10,594 nucleotides of DNA from Clostridium sp. UBA4746 (GTDB lineage: Bacteria > Bacillota > Clostridia > Clostridiales > Clostridiaceae): the NCBI GenBank assembly GCA_002403785.1, contig DHIM01000387.1, positions 1-10,594 of the forward strand, in the 5' to 3' direction. Both the position numbers and the translations under genes were made by a program. Below, in pieces: positions 5,196 to 10,594 of this stretch (the first letter of the stretch is position 1; every line of letters begins with the position of its first letter). A model generated the notes under the pieces. It searched no databases. It had not been told where the DNA came from and was given only the letters and a program-made list of their open reading frames with translations.

Positions 5196-6176
5196 TTACC
5201 ATTCAATAATAATTCCACCATGAGTAAGTCCCCCACCAAATCCGTAAAGTAGTATCTTATCACCTGAAGCTATTTTGCTTTCTTTTAATGCTAGCCAAAT
5301 AGCTAGAGGAATAGACGCACTTGAAGTATTTCCGAATTCTGTTACGCTAACTAAAGTTTTCTCAATAGGATACTCAAGACGTTTGCATATACCTTCAATC
5401 AAACGCAAGTTTGCACTGTGAGGTACAAACCATTTAATATCTGAAAGTGAGAGCTGAGAGGTTTCTAAAAGTGTTCTAATACCATCTACTACATTTTTCA
5501 TAACATATCTATATACTTCGCGACCATTTTGAACGATACGATGTTCCTTTATAATAGATGATTCCCCAATATTTTTTGAAAGATTGCTACAATAGATACT
5601 ATCAGCCCCACTGCCGTTTGTATCAAAATTTGTAGCAATGAAGGTGCCTTTTCCATCAGTTTGTTCTAATAAAAATACTGCCGCCCCGTCACCAAAAAGA
5701 ATGCATGTGTTTCTATCTGTATAATCAATAAGTTTAGAAATTGTCTCAGTTGCTATAACTAGAATTTTTTTATTTTGCCCAATTGTAATAAATGCATTTG
5801 CTACCGATAAGGCGTAGACATATCCTGTGCAAGCTACATTGATATCCATAACGCCAGTTTTTTTGATACCAAAATGGCCCTGAATTAATGAGGCTACATT
5901 CGGGACAACATGGTCTGGGCTAGTTGTTGAAACCACTATCATGTCTACATCGGACACGTCAGCTCCGTAAACTTCAATCAAATTTTCAACAGCTTTGATA
6001 GCTAAGTTACTTGAATTTTCAGTTTCACTGCTGATATGTCTTTTTCTTATGCCTGTGCGTCGAATAATCCATTCATCACTTGTATCTACCAACTTTTGCA
6101 AATCACAATTGGTAAAAATATGTTCTGGAACATATCCGCCGACTCCAGTTATTTTTGTTTCTGACTTAATTATCAC
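5196..6176 (-). CDS. fabH: Beta-ketoacyl-ACP synthase III (KAS III)
   Basis: A full-length 326-residue KAS III. The family enzyme condenses an acyl-CoA with malonyl-ACP, the first step of fatty acid synthesis, in the cytoplasm. The catalytic triad is intact: C116 in NVACTGYVYAL, H253 in VPHSANLRLI and N283 in EFGNTSSASIP. Also present are the N-terminal ITGVGGYVPE, DEWIIRRTGIRKRH, the FGDGAAVFLLE strand and the glycine-rich end YGFGGGLTHGG. The start is GTG at 6176 with AGGAGG (6184-6189) seven bases upstream. No other fab gene or acyl carrier protein is nearby; its neighbours are acetyltransferases. It may therefore be a second copy with a special primer or a role in a secondary product, or simply a moved fabH. 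The related 3-oxoacyl-ACP synthases of secondary metabolism cannot be excluded. Confidence 0.9.
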   Translation of the reverse strand: MIIKSETKITGVGGYVPEHIFTNCDLQKLVDTSDEWIIRRTGIRKRHISSETENSSNLAIKAVENLIEVYGADVSDVDMIVVSTTSPDHVVPNVASLIQGHFGIKKTGVMDINVACTGYVYALSVANAFITIGQNKKILVIATETISKLIDYTDRNTCILFGDGAAVFLLEQTDGKGTFIATNFDTNGSGADSIYCSNLSKNIGESSIIKEHRIVQNGREVYRYVMKNVVDGIRTLLETSQLSLSDIKWFVPHSANLRLIEGICKRLEYPIEKTLVSVTEFGNTSSASIPLAIWLALKESKIASGDKILLYGFGGGLTHGGIIIEW

Positions 6177-6250
6177 ACTGTTACCTCCTGTTAATTAAAA
6201 TATTATCCATTACAGATAAAATAACGTTTTATATTATGAGCACCCTACCC

Positions 6251-6280
6251 CTTTGTTATTTAAGAATGTTGCGTCATAAC
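6251..6280 (+). repeat. Array-boundary repeat, copy L, with small hairpin
   Basis: Bases 6259-6280 match 7166-7188 in 17 positions with one gap (TTAA, GAAT, TT, CG, TAAC shared). It lies 20 bases downstream of the two-domain GNAT stop. Its right end overlaps GTT-G-CGTC / GACG-AAC (to 6286), a 7-bp stem with one bulged G. Confidence 0.35.
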
Positions 6281-6292
6281 GACGAACAGATA
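6270..6292 (+). repeat. Left half of an inverted repeat flanking a GNAT gene
   Basis: Read inward, bases 6270-6292 match the reverse complement of 7143-7165 in 18 of 23 positions: TGCGTCA, then AAC, ACG and AGATA are shared. The two halves enclose only the GNAT gene at 6300-7115. Adjoining outer bases (about 6259-6269 and 7166-7177) also resemble each other, as a decayed target duplication might. Confidence 0.4.
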
Positions 6293-6299
6293 CATATGT

Positions 6300-7115
6300 T
6301 TAAAATTCAAAACTTATTTGATTTACTTTTCCACATTCTATAAAGCCCACATTTTTGTACGCCTTATTTGAGGCAGGATTTAGTAAATCTGTATAAAGCA
6401 TTGGTGTTCTATTTTCTCTATATATAATCTTGCATAAATCACTAATAAGTGCCCCTGCATAACCTTTTTTACGCTGTGATGGCGGTGTATATACTTCATT
6501 AAGTCTCACATGTCGAGCAGAGCGATGTGCCATATTAGCCATAGATACAATTTCATTGCCAATTTTCCAAATATGAAAGTTATCACTTAATATATATTCT
6601 TTTGCAGTTTCAGCTTGTTCTTCTACAGTTGTAGTTATACCAAAGCAATCTTGTATAAATCCTACAAAAAACTCAGAAATAATATCTACATCTTCCAAGG
6701 ATGGTTTACTACTAAATCCAATAACATTCTTTGAAAAAATTACATTAGGACAGTAATATGATTCCATACGCATAGATGTTTTCCAAGTTGTATTTTTACG
6801 TTTGGAAAAGTTATTTGCTAAAAATTCAGCTATTTGTGGCTTTGCAACAAACTTTAATGTTACCCTATTTGAAAATAAATTATAAAAATCGTCTGCTAAT
6901 TCTTCATAATCCTGTTCTTCTACATTTTTATCAGTCCATATCCATGCTGGACGTTGTGGTAAAGCTTGTGCAATAATAACTTCCCCATTTCCATTTTTCA
7001 TCATAATAGGATTTTCAGAATCACTAATAAGGTGCATTAAGTTAAATGTAACCTCTTCTGTAATAAATGGTTTAGTATCAAAACAATTTGACGATTTATC
7101 AAATGGTATCATCAT
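6300..7115 (-). CDS. Two-domain GNAT family acetyltransferase
   Basis: A 271-residue protein with a C-terminal GNAT domain and an extra N-terminal domain of about 125 residues. The catalytic part shows NEVYTPPSQRKKGYAGALI (206-224), with R215-K-K-G-Y-A-G as the acetyl-CoA loop, and NPASNKAYKNVGF (246-258) as motif B. This 'vYTpp.qRkkGyA..Li' form is typical of predicted acetyltransferases with a tandem fold, in which the N-terminal half is a degenerate GNAT-like domain. The start is ATG 7115, eight bases from AAAGGGG (7124-7130); a second ATG follows directly at 7112. A frame opening at TTG 7142 overlaps the binding site and is rejected. The gene is enclosed by an imperfect inverted repeat (6270-6292 and 7143-7165) and may have moved as a unit. 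The substrate is unknown. Confidence 0.85.
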   Translation of the reverse strand: MMIPFDKSSNCFDTKPFITEEVTFNLMHLISDSENPIMMKNGNGEVIIAQALPQRPAWIWTDKNVEEQDYEELADDFYNLFSNRVTLKFVAKPQIAEFLANNFSKRKNTTWKTSMRMESYYCPNVIFSKNVIGFSSKPSLEDVDIISEFFVGFIQDCFGITTTVEEQAETAKEYILSDNFHIWKIGNEIVSMANMAHRSARHVRLNEVYTPPSQRKKGYAGALISDLCKIIYRENRTPMLYTDLLNPASNKAYKNVGFIECGKVNQISFEF

Positions 7116-7142
7116 AGACAGTTCCCCTTTCTGATTGAACAA

Positions 7143-7165
7143 TATCTTACCGTTGTTGTGACGCA
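7143..7165 (-). repeat. Right half of the inverted repeat flanking the GNAT gene
   Basis: Partner of 6270-6292 (18 of 23 positions). It lies 28 bases upstream of the GNAT start and overlaps the boundary repeat copy R. CG dinucleotides are rare in this DNA, so the shared TGCGTCA and ACG words stand out. Confidence 0.4.
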
Positions 7166-7188
7166 GTTAAAGAATATTTCGACGTAAC
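7152..7188 (+). repeat. Array-boundary repeat, copy R
   Basis: The copy to which the others align best: against 4487-4519 (26 of 34 columns), 9368-9400 (about 26 matches with several gaps) and 6259-6280 (17 matches). Core words are GTTGTTGTGACG, GTTAAAGAAT and TTTCGACGTAAC. The outer GTT...ACG and CGT...AAC can pair with a three-base bulge. Confidence 0.45.
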
Positions 7189-7329
7189 TTATTAATAAAT
7201 TAAACTACTATTCCCATAATAGTTGACTCTCTATAATATATATTGTTGATATGTATGGGCTTATATAATTATATCCTATTTTATTTAAGGTTCGTTTGAA
7301 TGCAAAATTCACTTTATTACATAATATTT

Positions 7330-8658
7330 TTAACATGAATAACTTTTTCTGTGTTTAATCCAAAGAGGAACTTCATAAGCAAGCATCGCAATCCACCCAA
7401 TAAGACAGCTTAATGCAATTCCTACAATACCTAATTTAGGGGCCAATAAGTATGCAAATGCAACTCTTCCAATTATTTGTATAAAAGTTGACCTTAATGT
7501 AATTTTTAAATCTCCCATTCCTCGAAAATATCCTTGTAAACCATTTGTCCAATTTGGAAGCAAATAAAAAAATGCCATCATTTGAAGATATATTACTCCA
7601 AGCCCTACAACTTTTGAGTTACTTACTGGAACAAAGAAATTCATTATATGCTGTGCTTCAAAGTATACTATCCCTAGAATTACAAGCCAATATAAAGTTT
7701 CAATCTTCATTCCATACCAAAAACCTTTTTCGATACGTTCATATTTTTTAGCTCCTCTATTTTGAGCCAAGAATGTAGTCATTCCAATGCTTATGCTTCG
7801 ACCTGGCGTAATTGCAAAATCATCAACACGGTTTACTGCATTAAAAGTTGCAATTGCTTGTATGCCAAGAGGATTAACCGCACCCTGAACAAAAACTTTT
7901 CCAACATAAAGGCATGTCTGCTGCATAGCTGTAACCCAACTATAGTTAATTGTAATTCTTAATAGAGTTTTATCTAGAACAATCTCTTTTCTTGAAAATC
8001 GCAACATAGGAACTTTTGTATAAACATATATAATACAAAAAACGCTTGAAAGCATTTCTGCTATAACAGTCGCTAGTGCTGCTCCATCAACTCCCATCTT
8101 AAAGTAAACAACAAAAATAATATCCATGACCACATTTAAAATTGAAGATATAATTAAAAATATTAGCGGTATTTTTGAATCACCAATACTACGCAGCGTT
8201 GCATCATAAACGTTATATACAAAGGTGAATATCAATCCACAAAATATAATTCTTAGATAACTTGTTGCGTCGGGAAGAATTTCTTTTGGAGTTCTTATTA
8301 ATTGTAAAATTGGTTTAGTCACAATAATACAAGCAATTATAATAATTACTGTAAAAATAAAACCTGATATAAAAGTTGTAGATATTTCACGTTTAAGCTT
8401 CTTTATATTTCCTTGACCGAAATATTCACTCATCAAAACTGAAGCACCCATGCAAATTCCTATAATAAAGAACATTGCAATATTCATAATTGGATTTGCA
8501 GTACCAACTGCTGCTAATGCGTTTGTGCCAACAAAACGTCCCACTATAATAGAGTCTGCTGCGTTATAACTAAGCTGAAAAAGGTTTCCTAGTATTAAAG
8601 GTACTGCAAATCCAACTAACTGTTTAGGAATATCACCCTTTGTCATATCTGTTATCAA
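7330..8658 (-). CDS. MATE family multidrug/sodium antiporter-type efflux transporter
   Basis: A complete 442-residue membrane transporter that would export drugs or metabolites, using a sodium or proton gradient. The N-terminus MTKGDIPKQLVGFAVPLILGNLFQ and the NAADSIIVGRFVG segment are family hallmarks; MSEYFGQG, ATLRSIGDSKIPL in the first half and QGYFRGMGDLKITL in the second show the two MatE repeats, with about 12 hydrophobic segments. Length is normal. I chose the TTG at 8658 (giving MITDMTKGDIPK) because GGTGAT at 8665-8670 matches the 3' part of the ribosome-binding consensus; the ATG at 8646 and a TTG at 8676 are alternatives. It stands alone, 187 bases after a GNAT gene. A weak bulged stem at 7203-7224 is the only terminator-like sequence downstream. 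Substrate unknown. Confidence 0.92.
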   Translation of the reverse strand: MITDMTKGDIPKQLVGFAVPLILGNLFQLSYNAADSIIVGRFVGTNALAAVGTANPIMNIAMFFIIGICMGASVLMSEYFGQGNIKKLKREISTTFISGFIFTVIIIIACIIVTKPILQLIRTPKEILPDATSYLRIIFCGLIFTFVYNVYDATLRSIGDSKIPLIFLIISSILNVVMDIIFVVYFKMGVDGAALATVIAEMLSSVFCIIYVYTKVPMLRFSRKEIVLDKTLLRITINYSWVTAMQQTCLYVGKVFVQGAVNPLGIQAIATFNAVNRVDDFAITPGRSISIGMTTFLAQNRGAKKYERIEKGFWYGMKIETLYWLVILGIVYFEAQHIMNFFVPVSNSKVVGLGVIYLQMMAFFYLLPNWTNGLQGYFRGMGDLKITLRSTFIQIIGRVAFAYLLAPKLGIVGIALSCLIGWIAMLAYEVPLWIKHRKSYSC

Positions 8659-8664
8659 TTTAAA

Positions 8665-8670
8665 ATCACC
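8665..8670 (-). promoter_or_regulatory. Ribosome binding site favouring the TTG start of the MATE gene
   Basis: GGTGAT on the - strand, six bases before the TTG at 8656-8658, is complementary to the end of 16S rRNA (consensus AGGAGGTGATC). Neither the ATG at 8646 nor the TTG at 8676 has a site. Confidence 0.4.
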
Positions 8671-8845
8671 ATCCAATCTTTTATGCTTTATGTATCTATT
8701 GATAATACTATGTTTGTTATATTAAAACTCACTATATTTCCACTTATTTCACCTTACATTCCATCCTTTTTTCTCCCCTTATTTGGTACGAAGTTTTATA
8801 CTATTTGATATAGGTTTATTTGTGACTACATATAAGAAGAATAGT

Positions 8846-9280
8846 TTAAAACATTTTTTTGAAATTTTTCTGGTCTTTATTTTTAATATATCCACAATTT
8901 ATATAAAAAGCGTGGGCGCCAATTCTTGTTGCTCCTGATACCAGTCGGACGCCATAAGCACCTGTATCTTGTGCCCATTTCTCAACTTTATTTAAAAGCA
9001 TTTTCCCAATACCATTTTTTTTAAAATCAGATAAAACAGCAATACCCATAATATTTTTCAAATGTGGCGCATATAGCAACTCATAATTGTTTGCGTGAAT
9101 ATATCCTACTACTTTATTAGCAACTATGGCTACGTATATCTTATGGTTACTATCATTTAGTAATTGTTCTAATTTCTTTTTTGTATCTTCAGCAGGATAT
9201 TCATAACCCATTTCATTTTTATTCAGTAAAACTATGTCCGTGTAGTCCTGTGTTTTGCATTCTCTAATAATAATTTTCAA
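8846..9280 (-). CDS. GNAT family N-acetyltransferase (small, AAC(6')-like pattern)
   Basis: A 144-residue acetyltransferase. Motif A is IMGIAVLSDFKKNGIGKMLL (77-96), with K87-K-N-G-I-G92 binding the acetyl-CoA pyrophosphate. The C-terminal run RLVSGATRIGAHAFYINCGY, then a QKNFKK end, matches the 'R..SG..R..AH.FYe..Gy......F.k' pattern common to many GNATs, including some aminoglycoside 6'-acetyltransferases; this does not fix the substrate. The start is TTG at 9280, five bases from GGGGGTG (9286-9292); the frame extends 15 codons to another TTG without a site. It lies 160 bases after the previous GNAT gene and shares the word TTGTGTCAAA with the upstream region of the GNAT gene at 4985. Confidence 0.88.
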   Translation of the reverse strand: MKIIIRECKTQDYTDIVLLNKNEMGYEYPAEDTKKKLEQLLNDSNHKIYVAIVANKVVGYIHANNYELLYAPHLKNIMGIAVLSDFKKNGIGKMLLNKVEKWAQDTGAYGVRLVSGATRIGAHAFYINCGYIKNKDQKNFKKMF

Positions 9281-9285
9281 ATTAA

Positions 9286-9292
9286 CACCCCC
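9286..9292 (-). promoter_or_regulatory. Ribosome binding site deciding the TTG start
   Basis: GGGGGTG on the - strand, five bases before TTG 9278-9280. There is no ATG near the start of the conserved domain, so this site settles the start. Confidence 0.55.
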
Positions 9293-9297
9293 AAGGT

Positions 9298-9325
9298 AAT
9301 ATAAATAATTTTTAATTTGACACAA
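9298..9325 (-). promoter_or_regulatory. Weak promoter candidate of the small GNAT gene
   Basis: TTGTGT (9320-9325), 16 bases, TATATT (9298-9303) on the - strand. A start point here would leave almost no leader before the ribosome binding site, which weakens the case; the shared TTGTGTCAAA may instead be an operator. Confidence 0.2.
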
Positions 9326-9367
9326 AATATTTACTTATTGTGTTACTTCAGCTTATCAACTGTGTAT

Positions 9368-9400
9368 GTTGTTTGCAACGACATAAAAGAATAATATGAC
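9368..9400 (+). repeat. Array-boundary repeat, copy F
   Basis: Aligned to 7152-7183: GTTGTT, TG, ACG, CA, AAAGAATA and GAC are shared in order, about 26 matches with several gaps. It lies 40 bases downstream of the GNAT stop at 9441. TATG-TTG at 9365-9371 can pair with CAA and CATA (9377-9385) around a bulge. Confidence 0.3.
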
Positions 9401-9440
9401 ACATTAAATGCTACTTAATTATGCTATAATCCCCATTAAA

Positions 9441-10337
9441 TTATGTATGAGATAATTTTGGGAACATAAATTGATTGTTTTTAAGCAATTGAAGGTCTTT
9501 TCCCATTGCAAACAGAGTGTCCTCGCCCTTAAGCAATATTGTTTCGAAAGAAGCAGTATCTTGAGGTGTAAAGAAAAGAACGATTCTTTTTACACTCTCG
9601 TTTGTAAATGCATTCAGTATTCTATTTAATGGAATATTTTCAGTGCAAAGAATATCCATCACTGCCATTGTGTCTTCTGTAAAATTAGCAATAACAATAG
9701 CATCATAACATTCCAAATAGTAAACATTATCTTTCATAAATAATGTACAATAAAACATAATCAATTCTGCATTAGTACACATAGAAACTTTAGAAACTGG
9801 AACAGCATTCATCACTTTTTCAATTACTAAATTTCTAGTGTTTTCATCAGACATATTCAATTTTTTCACAGAAACATCTTCATCAATTGCTTCCAGCATT
9901 TTTATACATTGATATTGATTTAATTCTTTAAATCCAAACTTAGGATAAAAATCAAGCACAGAGTTATTCGCAAACAAATACATTAAATCACATTTGTCCC
10001 CATAGTCATCAATCACTTTTTTTATCAGTATACGCACTAAGCCTTGATTTCTGTAATCGGGATTTGTCATCACTGTTCCCAATTGAATATACCTTTTTTC
10101 TTCTCCAAAAACCTTAAAATTCATTATATTGACAGAAATATTAGCAACAACCTTATCTCCATCAATCATTGAATATGGTATATATTGTTCTTTCCAATAT
10201 CCATCTTGATACCATTGTTCAAAATCAAATCCAAATATTCTTTGGGCTAAATTATTAAAACTCTTTCTAAGTTCATTGTTTTTCCCATATCCCTTGTTAA
10301 ATTGATATTCTTTGCCATTAACGCTTACACTTTCCAT
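9441..10337 (-). CDS. Two-domain GNAT family acetyltransferase
   Basis: A 298-residue protein. The N-terminal half is a GNAT domain: LGTVMTNPDYRNQGLVRILI (86-105), with R96-N-Q-G-L-V as the acetyl-CoA loop, then FANNSVLDFYPKFGF (122-136) as motif B. The C-terminal part from about 150 to 298 is a second domain with no motif I can name; its place and length resemble the C-terminal extensions of larger, Eis-like or similar GNATs, which often shape the acceptor pocket. The ATG at 10337 has GGGGGG (10346-10351) eight bases upstream, and a good promoter lies at 10387-10415, so this is probably the first gene of its transcript. The next gene follows after 160 bases without a clear terminator between, so read-through is possible. 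The substrate is unknown. Confidence 0.88.
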   Translation of the reverse strand: MESVSVNGKEYQFNKGYGKNNELRKSFNNLAQRIFGFDFEQWYQDGYWKEQYIPYSMIDGDKVVANISVNIMNFKVFGEEKRYIQLGTVMTNPDYRNQGLVRILIKKVIDDYGDKCDLMYLFANNSVLDFYPKFGFKELNQYQCIKMLEAIDEDVSVKKLNMSDENTRNLVIEKVMNAVPVSKVSMCTNAELIMFYCTLFMKDNVYYLECYDAIVIANFTEDTMAVMDILCTENIPLNRILNAFTNESVKRIVLFFTPQDTASFETILLKGEDTLFAMGKDLQLLKNNQFMFPKLSHT

Positions 10338-10386
10338 GTAAATATCCCCCCTGTTTCAAATATAAATAATTCTTACTTCGGTATTA

Positions 10387-10415
10387 ATTACAATTACGTA
10401 ACAATTTTAAGTCAA
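10387..10415 (-). promoter_or_regulatory. Promoter of the first GNAT gene
   Basis: TTGACT (10410-10415), a 17-base spacer and TGTAAT (10387-10392) on the - strand, five of six in each box. The start point would be near 10380, giving a leader of about 43 bases that contains the GGGGGG ribosome binding site. Confidence 0.6.
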
Positions 10416-10423
10416 TTATACCA
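10415..10423 (-). promoter_or_regulatory. Second, extended -10 candidate
   Basis: TGGTATAAT on the - strand, a consensus extended -10 without a clear -35, overlapping the -35 of the promoter above by one base. The rest of the stretch to 10594 shows no gene; a 7-bp hairpin at about 10545-10562 has no T-tract and is not called. Confidence 0.3.
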
Positions 10424-10594
10424 TTATGAACCATAAATTATTGTTTTTTAGAGTGGGTGAACTAAAGATATTTATCCATTTTATGTCTTATCGTAGGGAG
10501 AAACACGAACTATTATAAAATCCCAACCCCAACATTTTTGTAATACTTTTGTATTGCTTTGAAATAACACAAAAAGTAACCCCTGAGAAATTAT

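Noticed and set aside
7545..7962. Two open + strand frames inside the MATE gene
   Set aside because: They lie opposite conserved transporter sequence and have no ribosome site; antisense shadow frames.
8720..8770. A six-codon frame (MECKVK) with a G-rich site upstream of the MATE gene, as a leader peptide
   Set aside because: Too short to judge, with no attenuator hairpin or stalling sequence beside it.
8846..9280. Naming this gene as an aminoglycoside 6'-acetyltransferase
   Set aside because: The C-terminal pattern is shared by many GNATs of unrelated function; sequence alone does not support a resistance name.
1244..10337. A classical integron cassette array with attC sites
   Set aside because: No gap shows the paired RYYYAAC and GTTRRRY core sites of attC, and no integron integrase is in the window. 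The repeats seen are of a different kind.
10426..10518. A 30-codon + strand frame near the right edge
   Set aside because: No Shine-Dalgarno site, and it lies in the upstream region of the divergently oriented GNAT gene; most likely chance.

Overview
The window looks like an accessory stretch of a low-GC Firmicute, most likely a Clostridium-type member of the Clostridia. The DNA is very AT-rich, Shine-Dalgarno sites are strong (AGGAGG, GGGAGG, GGGGGG), several genes start at TTG or GTG, and every recognisable protein belongs to a family common in that group. No rRNA, tRNA, CRISPR array, transposase or integrase is visible.

Left part (1-1135, + strand): the end of a tightly packed three-gene operon. 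It holds a partial protein with a C-terminal XRE-type helix-turn-helix, an unrecognised basic 159-residue protein whose start overlaps the previous stop (ATGA), and a 48-residue acidic, helix-prone protein starting directly after the second stop. A rho-independent terminator overlaps the end of the third gene.

Right part (1244-10337): nine genes, all on the - strand, converging on the first operon. In transcription order (right to left) they are a two-domain GNAT acetyltransferase, a small GNAT, a MATE efflux transporter, a two-domain GNAT, an orphan KAS III (fabH), a small GNAT, an aminoglycoside-phosphotransferase-fold kinase, a small GNAT and a Uma2-family nuclease-fold protein. Gaps are 123-758 bases, most genes have their own ribosome binding site, and no two are closely coupled. 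This is a string of single-gene units, not a pathway operon. Modification (five acetyltransferases, one kinase) and export (MATE) suggest small-molecule detoxification or resistance, but no substrate can be read from the sequence.

The 3757-4514 gap has no intact gene but is not empty. It contains a coding-like C-terminal fragment (3812-3922, - strand), a pair of imperfect direct repeats (4107-4142 and 4273-4312), each carrying an inverted repeat over a promoter-like -35 box, a 35-bp hairpin with U-tracts (4146-4224), and three further hairpins (4342-4446). The first promoter-like box sits immediately before the long hairpin, so a small RNA gene is possible.

The most unusual feature is a set of related imperfect repeats of about 22-35 bp, all in the same orientation, in intergenic DNA or at gene ends near 4487-4519, 6251-6280, 7152-7188 and 9368-9400. 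They divide the array into modules: small GNAT plus fabH; two-domain GNAT; MATE plus small GNAT. The central GNAT is also flanked by a 23-bp imperfect inverted repeat. These alignments were made by eye and need a statistical test, but they suggest a cassette-like history for the array.
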